From: Kordia periserrulae
Lineage (GTDB): Bacteria; Bacteroidota; Bacteroidia; Flavobacteriales; Flavobacteriaceae
Direction: 5' to 3'
Assembly (NCBI RefSeq): GCF_003054265.1
Contig: NZ_QBKT01000001.1
Location: 620,001-684,000 of the forward strand
Length of the DNA: 64,000 nt
Of the stretch, positions 1 through 9,417 are shown in pieces. The notes beneath the pieces are model-generated. The model saw only the letters and a program-made list of their open reading frames with translations. It made no database searches and had not been told where the DNA came from. The stretch's first letter is position 1. Each line of letters opens with the position of its first letter. Position numbers and translations under genes: made by a program.

Positions 1-446
1 TTTTCTGCTTTCGCATTTTCAAAAGTAACTTCTTCAGCAGTGTATGGATACGGTTTTTTTGGCTCTTGTGGTTTTACTTTTTTAGTTTCCTTTTCGCCTT
101 TGGTCATGTTTAAAGGAAAGGTTTGCCCAGATTGTTTGAACGTTCCTTGAAGCTTACCATTAGCAAATATAGCCGTGTATTCCATTCCTATTTGTGCATA
201 CGTAATGGTTAGTGTGCTTCCTTCTAATACTGTTTTGTCAGTAGGAAGATCGTACGCACCTTGTTTTGGACTGTCTAAGGTAGTTGTGTATCCGTCATCG
301 CTTTGTGAAATGTTGAATACTATAGGAAGTTCCATTCCTTGCACATTCAAATTTCCTTTCCAAGTTCCAGAGATATCTTGTGCCGATGCGAACATGGCTC
401 CTAGTAGAAAAGCAAGCTTAAAGATGAGTTTGATAATTGATTGCAT
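1..446 (-). CDS. Secreted alpha/beta hydrolase, N-terminal part (runs off left edge)
   Basis: About 148 codons are visible, starting at the ATG on the complement at 444-446. The first ~23 residues are a signal peptide with a hydrophobic core ending FASAQ, so the protein is exported. The mature part (DISGTWKGNL, then GMELPIVFNI, TFKQSGQTFPL and a PQEPKKPYPY linker) matches the small beta-rich N-terminal domain that precedes the catalytic alpha/beta hydrolase domain in many flavobacterial exported hydrolases. The catalytic triad would lie beyond the left edge, so activity cannot be judged. The hydrolase assignment rests on recalled family architecture; the export signal and beta-rich domain are seen directly. 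Confidence 0.8.
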   Translation of the reverse strand, partial: MQSIIKLIFKLAFLLGAMFASAQDISGTWKGNLNVQGMELPIVFNISQSDDGYTTTLDSPKQGAYDLPTDKTVLEGSTLTITYAQIGMEYTAIFANGKLQGTFKQSGQTFPLNMTKGEKETKKVKPQEPKKPYPYTAEEVTFENAKAE

Positions 447-559
447 GTCTGTCGTTTTTTGATTACGGTGTAAAAGTAGGACACTTTTACGCGTTCTTAA
501 TCAAAATTATGACGAACGGAAAATAGATTGTGGCGAACGGTTTTTTGGTTGTTTTTCGT

Positions 560-580
560 TTACACTGAGCTTGTCAAAGC
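560..580. repeat. Dispersed intergenic repeat, TGAGCTTGTC type
   Basis: The segment contains ACTGAGCTTGTCAAAG. Related copies lie at 38282-38306, 38501-38524, 52799-52824 and, more weakly, 58834-58856, always between genes. Function unknown. Confidence 0.55.
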
Positions 581-596
581 ATTTTTTGTATACACA

Positions 597-1322
597 TCAA
601 TCCTCTTTTTCGGCAATTCGCTTTTCTATTTCTTTCATGATTTTTTCAGCTCTTGTTTTGAAAATTTTTAATTCAGGTAAGAAGATTTTATATGCCATGA
701 AATGTGTGGTCGCAATTCTGTTTTTGTAATCGGGATCGTTGAGCGCGTAGTCGATGAATTCTTTGGTAGGACGAAAATTGATGACACTTGACCACCATTC
801 GTAGTTTTTCTTGAAATGCGAGTAATTTTCTTTGATATCTTCCGAACGCATGTCGTCATCTATTTTAATTTCTCGAAGTCGTTCTGTGTAAAATTCTATG
901 ATTTGCGTAGGCAAACTGTCTTGAAACTTGTCGGTATTGAAGGCTTCTAACTGATTGTATCCGCGCTTGTTGAACGTAATTTCAGGAAAACCAATCATAA
1001 TAGCAATGTATTGCGGATTAAAAGCATAATCAACCGCTTTGATGGAATCTTTTAATATTTTATTGAATAGTGGTTCTGCCAAATCATAATAGGAAAACAT
1101 TTTATCAATTTCTTTGATATCATTTTCCAAATCATCTTGGACAATGGAATAAATATTTAACAGCTTTGCTTTTTCTTTGCGTCGTTCATTCCAATTGTTT
1201 AGAGAAACTGCAATTAAGATTCCTATTACCACCAAAATGATTTCTCCAATTGCATATGCAATATAACTTGCTATTTCTTTCTTTTTCAAAAGTTTACTTC
1301 TTTTATTTCTAAATAATTTCAT
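597..1322 (-). CDS. DUF6090-type single-pass membrane protein
   Basis: 241 residues. A basic N-terminus (residues 1-15) is followed by one membrane segment at about 20-43 carrying the signature YAIGEIILVVIGILIAVSLN and then NNWNERRKEK, which is the hallmark of the flavobacterial DUF6090 group. The remainder is a charged, helical domain with no catalytic motif I recognise; its location relative to the membrane is not clear. It starts 12 nt after the stop of the upstream phosphoesterase gene on the same strand, so the two are probably one transcript. Function unknown. Confidence 0.75.
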   Translation of the reverse strand: MKLFRNKRSKLLKKKEIASYIAYAIGEIILVVIGILIAVSLNNWNERRKEKAKLLNIYSIVQDDLENDIKEIDKMFSYYDLAEPLFNKILKDSIKAVDYAFNPQYIAIMIGFPEITFNKRGYNQLEAFNTDKFQDSLPTQIIEFYTERLREIKIDDDMRSEDIKENYSHFKKNYEWWSSVINFRPTKEFIDYALNDPDYKNRIATTHFMAYKIFLPELKIFKTRAEKIMKEIEKRIAEKED

Positions 1323-1334
1323 ATATGATATTCA

Positions 1335-4300
1335 TTAGAATCCAAAACCAAAACCGAATGCAAAACGCAATCCGTCATCAGAATTAAATAATGAAATATT
1401 AGCAGAAAGCATATCGGCAGCATTGAGCCAAATTCCGCCTCCGAGCGATGTATTCCATTTTTCAGAAGTATCGCCGCTAATCCAAATTCTACCATAGTCA
1501 AATCCGCCAAAAACACCAATATTTAACGGCAATATTCCTGTTTTTACTTTTCTAAGATTTACGCGTAAATCGGTCGTTTGCACAAAGGCACGTTTTCCTG
1601 TAAAACGCTCATGACGAAAGCCACGCAAACCTGTTCGAGCACCCAAACTTGCTGCTTGATAAAATTCAAAACCATCGCCAAAGTTGATGTGTCCGCGGAA
1701 TTTTGTCGCCAATACTAGTTGTCCACTCGAAATCAGTCGATGATTGATGGCAAACTCAGGAATTAAGTAGGCAAAACCTCTTGTGGTACTTACGTTATTT
1801 TTATATCCTGATTCTACACTTATCTCCATTCCCATTGTTGGAAACGCTGCATTGTCAACATTTTTGTAATGATATTTTGCACGAACTCCGAAGAAATCTT
1901 GCTTGTCAAAAAGTCGCGAATCTGCTGGAAAGTTTTGCTCTAAGAAACGACCTGGCGTCCGTTCTATTTCATTGCTTTCATAGGAAAATCCTGCTTGGAA
2001 ATTTCCGCCCAATTGTCCACGCCATATCAGTGATGGTGTAAATGTAAACGTTCGTATTTTGACACGATTGAAATCCAAATCTACATCCAAACCATCATTT
2101 TCGTCTGCTTCAGGATTTGGTGTGTTGTTTCCAAAACCGAAAAAGTTGATGGCATAATTTGGACTATTAAAATCGACTCCGAGTAATAAATTCCAACGTC
2201 CAATGATATTGCTAAATTCTCCCAAATAACCGAGATCAAAACCATTGGTTGCGAAGAAATATTCAGCTCTAATCGTATGACGAGACGTAAATGGATTTCG
2301 CTCAAAACCAAAATCGGTAATCGTTGTTGAAACTCCAATTTTAATACCGTCGTCAGGATTGAATCCTAGCGTTGGAAGCAGTTGCGACGTTCCATTTTTT
2401 AACTTTTTGTAATCGTACACATTCGTTTCGTAATTGTCCGTCAATACTCTGTTTCCTTTATTGCTCAAAAACGTATTCTTCTTGGACTTGTAATCATAAT
2501 AAATGATTTTTTTACCATTTTTAATATCGTACACATCATTGTTTTGTCCACCAACCAAACGCACTTTGATATAATCATCGCCTTTTCCATATACGTGGAA
2601 AACATCGTCATCGTCTAACGCATAAATCCAAATTTCTTTGGTTTCGTCTTCATCATAGGTACGCTCGTGGAAAATATCTTTTTTCTCACCACCTTTGATG
2701 CGATATGCAGTGACTTTGGTTTTTCCATTTGGCAATCGTTCAATGTCAAACCAATCGTCTTTATTGGTTCCTTTGATGACCGCAAGTTTGTTGATGAGTT
2801 CGTAATAACGGTCAGATATAGCTTGTAAGTTTTTGCGTCTTCCTTTTAATTTTTCCTTGATTTCTTCCAGAGTTTCATCGCGGACTTCTTCTGGAAATGC
2901 CAAAAACGCTTCTTCAATCACTTCGTCTGTTACACCTTCTTGAATGATTTTCACTTGCGCATCCCAAACCTCTTTTCCTGATTGTTGAATGATTTCCATA
3001 TCTAACGGATACGGTTCAATATTGACGCCTTTTACATCTTCTAAGTCTTCTTCATATTTTCGCAATAAGCGCGCTGTCGGAATGATTTTTACCGCAGTTC
3101 CCAACAAGAAACCGTCTGACATTTTAGAAAATGCCTGATCACGATCGCGTGGCAACGGACGAAATACGCGTTGTCCGTTCTCTCTAAATTCAATCCAACG
3201 CCATTGGTCTTGGTGTCTGTCCCAATCGCCAATAAGCATGTCAAACAAACGCGCACGAATGTAAGAGGCTTCATCGATGATGATGTCTTCGTCTTTGTGC
3301 AATTTTTTCATAAAATCGTCCGTACTTTCCAAATCGTCTTGATACCCAAAACTTGCTTTGTCGCTGTGACCTTCGGACGTGTGTTCTTCAATCATGTACA
3401 ATTCGTCTCCAAAATCGACATTGTACTTGCCCAACGCTTTTTGTTTAGGTACATAAAACAGGATTGGATTTGTGTGATATACTTGCGCTCCGTCTGCCAA
3501 TCTTCCCACCGCAAATGGTGCGTACGGATGCGCTCCTGTAAAGATGTCGAGGATTAAATCTTGCGTTGAGGTATCTTCAAATTGATTTTTTACATATTGC
3601 TCTTTGAATAAAACAGCTTGTAAGTATTGCAACGCTTGTTTTCGCAAGGCTCTCATCACATATTCTGCACCGTTTTTGTCTCTTAATCGTAAGGATTTTG
3701 ATTGATTTCCACCGCCTTTTCGAACAGGTTCCAATCCGCCATACAACGTATCTAAATCAACCGTTGGAGCTTTAACAGGCGTACTGAAGAGTTCTCGGTA
3801 GCGATCGCCCCATAAAAATTTATGAAAGCCCGATTTTTCGGTTTCTTCTTTGGTGTACACAGAAGCATATACATGTTTTGGAAATGTTTCTGGATATATG
3901 GTTTCTATTTCGGGTGCGTCTTCGCGAATTACTTCTGTTTCAAACACTAGTTCGTTATCTTCTGCAGAATAGAATCGCACAAAAGAAGAACCATCAGTAA
4001 AAACATCTAAGCGCGCAAAACCATGTGTTCCATACGAGAATTTTCCGCCACCCACATTGCGTGTTCCCGATTTTTTGGCTCCTGAACCACTTACTATCTG
4101 ACGTAAATTGTCTTCTGTAATGTATTGCAAACTGTGTTCGTGACCCGATACAAAGATGACTTTATCATTTTCTTGCGATAGCGTTATGATTCGCTTTCTC
4201 AATTCGTTATAACGCTTGTGCGATTGGTCTACATTGGCAGTTCCGCTGGTAGAACGAATTAAGTTTTTTAAGCTTCCCAAAATTGGAATGGGCGTTAAGT

Positions 4301-5024
4301 GTGTTTTGAATGTGTATTGCGCATTGTGTGGTCCGTTGGTGTACATCGGATGATGCAATGCTACAATTGTTGTTTTTCCTCTTGCTTTTTTGATAAGACT
4401 GCTATATTCTTCTAAAAACTTTGTTCGTGTTTTGATTTCACAATCGTCATTTATAGTAGGATGTCTGTCCCAATTGGTGATGTACCATTGCGTATCTAGT
4501 AGAATGAGTTCAATATCTTCACTGACGTGAATTTTTTCAATTGGACAGCCGTCTTCTGGCAGAAACGTATTTTTCCCTACAATGTCTTCAATATATTTTT
4601 CTTGTCGCTTCAAACCTTCCAAACCATCGCTGTACCAATCGTGATTTCCGGGAATAAAAATAGTGCGCCCTTTAAAATCTTTTACAATACTTGTTTGCGC
4701 ATCCAATTGATGTGCTGCAAACTCTCTAAGAATACTTGATTTTTTAGGTAATCCCGCAGGATAAATATTGTCGCCTAAAAAAATAGCAGTACTGTTTTTA
4801 GAAGCTTTTTGCAGTTCTTTTTCCATCATTTTCAAGGCAATTGCTTTGTCTCCCAACGGAGAATTTCCAGCATCGCCAATTAAATAGAAGGTATGTTTTA
4901 TCGTTTTTTCTGTTGGAAAAGGACTTACACTCTTTTTTTCTGCGTATTGTGCTTTGTAGGTTGCACAAGCATTGAAGAGCACTATTAGTATAAGAATTCC
5001 AGTAGGACGTAGCAATTTTGTCAT
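1335..5024 (-). CDS. Lipoprotein metallophosphoesterase fused to an Omp85-like beta-barrel
   Basis: 1229 residues. The N-terminus is a lipoprotein signal (LFNAC, Cys20). A calcineurin-like metallophosphoesterase domain follows with its metal motifs in order: GDAGNS at about 50, GDNIYP at about 85, GNHDW, LHHPMYT and GHEHS. The middle of the protein (about 400-860) is conserved-looking but unassigned. The last ~350 residues are rich in alternating hydrophobic/aromatic strands and end in phenylalanine (FGFGFGF), as expected for a surface-antigen/BamA-like outer-membrane barrel. The likely arrangement is a phosphatase domain displayed or anchored through its own barrel; substrate unknown. It is the first gene of a probable two-gene operon with the DUF6090 protein. 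Confidence 0.8.
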   Translation of the reverse strand: MTKLLRPTGILILIVLFNACATYKAQYAEKKSVSPFPTEKTIKHTFYLIGDAGNSPLGDKAIALKMMEKELQKASKNSTAIFLGDNIYPAGLPKKSSILREFAAHQLDAQTSIVKDFKGRTIFIPGNHDWYSDGLEGLKRQEKYIEDIVGKNTFLPEDGCPIEKIHVSEDIELILLDTQWYITNWDRHPTINDDCEIKTRTKFLEEYSSLIKKARGKTTIVALHHPMYTNGPHNAQYTFKTHLTPIPILGSLKNLIRSTSGTANVDQSHKRYNELRKRIITLSQENDKVIFVSGHEHSLQYITEDNLRQIVSGSGAKKSGTRNVGGGKFSYGTHGFARLDVFTDGSSFVRFYSAEDNELVFETEVIREDAPEIETIYPETFPKHVYASVYTKEETEKSGFHKFLWGDRYRELFSTPVKAPTVDLDTLYGGLEPVRKGGGNQSKSLRLRDKNGAEYVMRALRKQALQYLQAVLFKEQYVKNQFEDTSTQDLILDIFTGAHPYAPFAVGRLADGAQVYHTNPILFYVPKQKALGKYNVDFGDELYMIEEHTSEGHSDKASFGYQDDLESTDDFMKKLHKDEDIIIDEASYIRARLFDMLIGDWDRHQDQWRWIEFRENGQRVFRPLPRDRDQAFSKMSDGFLLGTAVKIIPTARLLRKYEEDLEDVKGVNIEPYPLDMEIIQQSGKEVWDAQVKIIQEGVTDEVIEEAFLAFPEEVRDETLEEIKEKLKGRRKNLQAISDRYYELINKLAVIKGTNKDDWFDIERLPNGKTKVTAYRIKGGEKKDIFHERTYDEDETKEIWIYALDDDDVFHVYGKGDDYIKVRLVGGQNNDVYDIKNGKKIIYYDYKSKKNTFLSNKGNRVLTDNYETNVYDYKKLKNGTSQLLPTLGFNPDDGIKIGVSTTITDFGFERNPFTSRHTIRAEYFFATNGFDLGYLGEFSNIIGRWNLLLGVDFNSPNYAINFFGFGNNTPNPEADENDGLDVDLDFNRVKIRTFTFTPSLIWRGQLGGNFQAGFSYESNEIERTPGRFLEQNFPADSRLFDKQDFFGVRAKYHYKNVDNAAFPTMGMEISVESGYKNNVSTTRGFAYLIPEFAINHRLISSGQLVLATKFRGHINFGDGFEFYQAASLGARTGLRGFRHERFTGKRAFVQTTDLRVNLRKVKTGILPLNIGVFGGFDYGRIWISGDTSEKWNTSLGGGIWLNAADMLSANISLFNSDDGLRFAFGFGFGF

Positions 5025-5069
5025 GGGTGTTTTTTTGTCTGTTTAAAGATAATCATTCATTCGCAAATG

Positions 5070-5324
5070 TTAACATATAAGTTCGTAGTTTTCTAAAAAG
5101 TGAACGACTTTAGTCACAGGCATTTCACAAGGTTTTAAAATTTCACGTTGACTTGTACAATAATAATTAAGGCTAATGAAGTTCTTTCCTCCCAATTCTG
5201 AGGCATAAATTTTATAACTTTTTTCATTGTTGAACACACTTTTGGTAACGCTGTATTTGGCGTTATTGTATCGCACTTCGCAATAGCCGTTGGGAAGTTT
5301 TTGAATGTATTGTAATAATTTCAT
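5070..5324 (-). CDS. Small conserved flavobacterial protein, unknown function
   Basis: 84 residues, no signal peptide or membrane segment. It reads as a compact basic alpha/beta protein with segments PNGYCEVRYNNAKYSVTK and ELGGKNFISLNYY. I recall close relatives in other flavobacteria, sometimes labelled peptide methionine sulfoxide reductase, but no GCFW/GCIW-type MsrA or MsrB catalytic motif is visible, so I do not assign that activity. The start ATG follows a purine-rich stretch. It is transcribed alone, 45 nt upstream of the phosphoesterase gene on the same strand. Confidence 0.7.
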   Translation of the reverse strand: MKLLQYIQKLPNGYCEVRYNNAKYSVTKSVFNNEKSYKIYASELGGKNFISLNYYCTSQREILKPCEMPVTKVVHFLENYELIC

Positions 5325-5440
5325 TTCCCTCTAAAAGTAACAAAACATTTTTAAGAATGCTCCCTGTAAAGTTTTGATAAAATAGTAGACAGATATAAAC
5401 CTTTGATGCATGATTACTAAACATTGCTTAAAGTTTAGTA

Positions 5441-5465
5441 TTTTTACTTGATAATCGAGATTAAG
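5441..5465. promoter_or_regulatory. Palindromic site, CTTGATAATCGAG
   Basis: A dyad at 5447-5459 in the spacer between the small protein (5324) and the HD-PycTM gene (5515). Near-identical sites with the same flanks (TTTAC before, AT-rich after) occur at 44911-44930 and 53907-53927, each beside a regulator gene. Candidate operator; the regulator is unknown. Confidence 0.4.
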
Positions 5466-5514
5466 ACACTATGGGATTTTTCCAAAGTTGTTGACTTAAT
5501 TTAAAGAAGCCTTT

Positions 5515-6759
5515 ATGGAGACACTTATTGTTGAAGTTGAAAAGTATGTGATTGACTTTCTGAATAAAAATGTAGACAAGTCGTATGTGTATCATAATTT
5601 AACGCATACCAAGTCTGTAGTTGACAGCACAAAGGAAATTATTGAAGGCATGGAGATTGAGGAAAAACCTGCGCAACAACTTGTTATTGCAGCGTGGTTT
5701 CACGATACAGGATATGCCAAAGGTGTTGAAAATCACGAAGAAGAAAGTGCCCGAATCGCCACCGAGTTTCTCACACAACACAACATTGCCGAAGAAGATT
5801 TGAAAGTCATTACATCGCTTATTTTGGCAACAAAAATGGGCAGTAAACCTAGTAATTTACTAGAAGAAGTCATTTGTGATGCAGATTGTGGGCATATTGG
5901 TAGCAAAAATTATCAAGAAGTGTCTGAATTGCTTCGAAAAGAAATTGAACTCACGCAAGGTGAATCTATTTCGGAAGGTGAATGGTTGAAAGAGAATATC
6001 AATTTTTTATCAAAACGACATAAATTTTATACGAGCTACGCCGCAAAGAATTGGCAAAAACGCAAAGGAAAAAATCTTTCCAAATTGCTGAAAAGTCAAA
6101 ATAAAGTTTCGCGTTCCGTTACGAAATTAAAACAGAAAAAAGCGGAATTAAAGTTTAAGAAACGTAAAATTGAATTGCCAGAGCGCGGTATTGAAACCAT
6201 GTTTCGTGTAGCACTTCGAAATCATATTACGCTGAGTGATATTGCCGATACCAAAGCCAATATTTTGCTATCCGTAAATGCAATTATCATTTCCATGGTG
6301 TTGTCTAATTTGGTTTCCAAACTCGATAATCCTTCGAATGATTATCTGATTTATCCAACGATTATTTTTACCGTTTTCACCGTAACATCGATGGTGCTTT
6401 CTATTTTGGCAACACGTCCAAATGTAACTTCGGGAAAGTTTACCAAAGAAGATGTAGCGAATAGAAAAGTGAATTTGTTATTCTTCGGAAATTTCCACAA
6501 AATGAAGCTAGACGAATTTGAGTGGGCAATGGGCGAAATGATGCAAGACCGCGATTATTTATACGGTTCACTTACGAAAGATTTGTACTTTTTAGGACTT
6601 GTGTTGAATCGAAAATATAGTTTATTGCGAACAACTTATACCGTTTTTATGATTGGCATCGTAGTTAGTGTATTGTCGTTTGTGATTGCGTTTTACACCC
6701 GCGATCCAGAAGCTGGAAGAAGAATACATGAAGCTACAACCGCATTGTTAGTTCCGTAA
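5515..6759 (+). CDS. HD-domain protein with C-terminal PycTM (Pycsar effector-like) membrane domain
   Basis: 414 residues. Residues ~1-140 form an HD phosphohydrolase-like domain: His27/His31, the HD pair His63-Asp64 (WFHDTGY), His74 and a second aspartate motif CDADCGHIG at 121-129, so the metal site looks intact. A basic coiled linker (~180-222) leads into a membrane module with DIADTKANILLSVNA and three segments at about 249-268, 278-300 and 376-395. This module matches the Pycsar effector transmembrane family (PF18967, formerly DUF5706). In described Pycsar systems PycTM proteins are opened by cCMP/cUMP made by a neighbouring PycC cyclase; none is next to this gene. The HD domain may hydrolyse a nucleotide signal, which is inference. 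Its stop lies 5 nt from the stop of the convergent GAF-domain gene. Confidence 0.85.
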   Translation: METLIVEVEKYVIDFLNKNVDKSYVYHNLTHTKSVVDSTKEIIEGMEIEEKPAQQLVIAAWFHDTGYAKGVENHEEESARIATEFLTQHNIAEEDLKVITSLILATKMGSKPSNLLEEVICDADCGHIGSKNYQEVSELLRKEIELTQGESISEGEWLKENINFLSKRHKFYTSYAAKNWQKRKGKNLSKLLKSQNKVSRSVTKLKQKKAELKFKKRKIELPERGIETMFRVALRNHITLSDIADTKANILLSVNAIIISMVLSNLVSKLDNPSNDYLIYPTIIFTVFTVTSMVLSILATRPNVTSGKFTKEDVANRKVNLLFFGNFHKMKLDEFEWAMGEMMQDRDYLYGSLTKDLYFLGLVLNRKYSLLRTTYTVFMIGIVVSVLSFVIAFYTRDPEAGRRIHEATTALLVP

Positions 6760-6764
6760 AATTC

Positions 6765-9137
6765 TCACTTCAATTCTTCCATCAACTGGTCAATAGTCAA
6801 TGAAGATTTTTCGTTGAAATCTTCTCTGTAAATCACTTCTACACGCAACGCACGCAATCCGGAAACACCTTGCAAGTCTTCCAACTCAAGCTTTTCTAGT
6901 TTGCCAAAACAGTTTTTCGATTGCATGAATTTGATGTACTTCATATACTCCAACGCGTCTTTGTCTTGCGAGTACACAATTGCAATTTTTCCAGGAACGG
7001 TCAAACGATCTGTGGTATTTTTGATGTTGACTTTATCAATACGCTTTTTAATGATTTCGTAGCGAATATTGTATGCACCGTCCACGTCAAACTGCTTTTC
7101 GTCCATGCGGAATTTAATCGCCAGCGAACTGTTATGCACTAAAATAAGCGAAGCCACACGCAAATCGTGATCCATTTCTTTGCGAGCATTGTAGGCTACT
7201 TGCTCCATTTCGTAGGTATTTTGCAATTGCCACAAACGCAAATTGTGCAAATAGAGTTTGTGGAAAGCCCTATCGCGCACTAACGATTGACCAATATACA
7301 TGTTGTATTCAACACCATCGGTTTTGTAGCGCTCAAAATAATGTGGAAACATTTCCTGCGCTTCTTCTTGCTTCTTGTCAATATATTTTGCCAGTTTTAC
7401 ATTCAATATATTCACGCTATCTTCATACGCTTTTCGCTTATCGTACACCACTTTTAGATTTTTATCCAAACTGTTGATGTATTCTGTCACCAACAACGCC
7501 AACGCTGGATTGGTTTCTTTTAAGTGATTGAAAACAGGATAAATATCTTTCTTTAAAAACTGTAAAATTCCGAGTTCGTCACCTGCCTTTAAACCTTCTT
7601 CAGTATCGTTTAAATAGGTTTTCACTCTAAAAATAAGCTCTTCGTAAATTGGTAAATTTTCTTGATGGCTTGCTGCTTCCAAAACTTTAATTGCCAAATC
7701 TAACTGTGTGGTCAAATCTTCTTGAATAGCTTCATTTCGAGCCACCGATGAACCTTTGATATCGCTTTGTCCGTACAACGGATACACATCGTCAAACACA
7801 ATATTTTCGATTTCAGGATTTTCAACTTGATCTGCAATCTGTTTTTGATAATTTTCAGCAGCATCGTAAAAACGCCACTTTACCGAAGGATGAATTGACG
7901 TATATTGTTCTTGAATCGTCGCTTCTAAGGTATTTTGGAAATCTTCAGAAGCACGTGAAACCGCTGCTTGAAACACCGGTATAATATCTTGAAGCTTTTG
8001 CTGGTTTACAGAATTGAGTTCATACGCACGCGGAGAAGCAATTTCTAATACTGCTAAATCTCTTCCGTGAGAAGACACAATAGGAATCAAAATAATGCTG
8101 TTGATACCTTGCGCTTTTAAACGTTTGTAAAAGCCGTTTTCTCCAGAATGTTCTCCGTAACGCTCCAAATCTGAAATGGCAATTTCTTCTTTTTTGTAAA
8201 AAATTTTATCAATGATTCCTCTACAGAAAAATTCATTACAAGACACTTCATCCTCATCATGAAATATTAAGCTTTCTGAGCGTTTTATATGCGTTTTACA
8301 GGTTTTCTTATCCAAACCACCAAAGACAGAAAAACCAAGTTTTAAATCTTTAATATTAAAAAATTCACTCAAGTTTTTACGCAAAGAAGCGACCATATTA
8401 TCATCACTTCGCAATAAATTTTCACGAATAGATGACAAGGTTTCATCAAAAGTAACATCGAATAAATTCATGATGCCAAAACCTTTGAAAATATAACTCT
8501 CTAATGGAAATTTTTGTTTCCAAACTTCAATATTATCGTAATTATCCAATAATAAATGAACATCTTCTTGCGTGATTTTTGGTGCATCTTCGGTTGGAAT
8601 GACTTGACAAAAATCGCCATTGAACGCAACACGGTAATGCTTGGTTATGCCTAAATTCTTATCTGGAATGTCAAAATAAAACGGACGTTTTAAATCAATT
8701 GTATAACCATAACACACATTCAAAATCAACACACAGGCGTGCATGTACATCTCTCTTTCTGGAAGATTTCGCGCTGTAAAGCTATAATCGTCTCCCGCGT
8801 TTTGAAGAATATTTTTAAGTCGGTTGGAATATTTGAACGACTGAAATGTAAAAGGAATGGTTGCCACTTTAATTTCATTGTCGGTTAAAATCTCAGGGAA
8901 CAATCCTTCCAACACCAAATCAATTTGTTCTTTATAGGTTTCTAATTTTGAAAAATCAGAAAATCCGTCTCTCAACTCTGGATAATTATCCAAATACTCC
9001 ATAATTTCCACTGCAGACTTATGATACGGATGGTTTGTGTCTTCTATATATCTATCGTAAAAAGAAATAACTTGGTCAAAACTTACGACAAGTTGTAACG
9101 GCAAATTAATTTCTTGATGTGTATTGCTCTTTTCCAT
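6765..9137 (-). CDS. Large GAF-domain cytoplasmic protein
   Basis: 790 residues, no signal peptide or membrane span. The N-terminal ~240 residues are helical; a GAF-like sensor segment occupies roughly 240-400 (conserved flavour LRSDDNMVASLRKNLSEFF, then AVLEIASPRAYELN), and the rest is helical and charged, without a kinase, cyclase or HTH signature. I recall this as a widely conserved single-copy Bacteroidota protein annotated only as GAF domain-containing. GAF domains often bind cyclic nucleotides or other small ligands, and the gene is convergent with the HD-PycTM gene, but a functional link between them is inference. Confidence 0.7.
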   Translation of the reverse strand: MEKSNTHQEINLPLQLVVSFDQVISFYDRYIEDTNHPYHKSAVEIMEYLDNYPELRDGFSDFSKLETYKEQIDLVLEGLFPEILTDNEIKVATIPFTFQSFKYSNRLKNILQNAGDDYSFTARNLPEREMYMHACVLILNVCYGYTIDLKRPFYFDIPDKNLGITKHYRVAFNGDFCQVIPTEDAPKITQEDVHLLLDNYDNIEVWKQKFPLESYIFKGFGIMNLFDVTFDETLSSIRENLLRSDDNMVASLRKNLSEFFNIKDLKLGFSVFGGLDKKTCKTHIKRSESLIFHDEDEVSCNEFFCRGIIDKIFYKKEEIAISDLERYGEHSGENGFYKRLKAQGINSIILIPIVSSHGRDLAVLEIASPRAYELNSVNQQKLQDIIPVFQAAVSRASEDFQNTLEATIQEQYTSIHPSVKWRFYDAAENYQKQIADQVENPEIENIVFDDVYPLYGQSDIKGSSVARNEAIQEDLTTQLDLAIKVLEAASHQENLPIYEELIFRVKTYLNDTEEGLKAGDELGILQFLKKDIYPVFNHLKETNPALALLVTEYINSLDKNLKVVYDKRKAYEDSVNILNVKLAKYIDKKQEEAQEMFPHYFERYKTDGVEYNMYIGQSLVRDRAFHKLYLHNLRLWQLQNTYEMEQVAYNARKEMDHDLRVASLILVHNSSLAIKFRMDEKQFDVDGAYNIRYEIIKKRIDKVNIKNTTDRLTVPGKIAIVYSQDKDALEYMKYIKFMQSKNCFGKLEKLELEDLQGVSGLRALRVEVIYREDFNEKSSLTIDQLMEELK

Positions 9138-9417
9138 GATGCTCGGTTTAATTTACAAAGATACGAAATCCTTGTGAAGCTGTGATTTTTAGACGTTTGT
9201 TTTCAGTTTTCATTACAAATCACTAAATAATTGACTATTAGTTAAGTTACGCCAATATTTTGAATTAAAAAAAACGATGCAGTAAAACATGTAAATTTTA
9301 GCAATTTCAATGTCCTATTTACAATCACTTTTTAAGTACACAGCTATCGTTTCGACTAAAAAGCTTCTTTTCCTGCAAAAATTAAAATATTTTTGATTGG
9401 AATTAGTTTAGTTGTAG

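Noticed and set aside
5070-5324. Peptide methionine sulfoxide reductase
   Set aside because: Label recalled for homologues, but no catalytic motif of MsrA or MsrB is visible in 84 residues.
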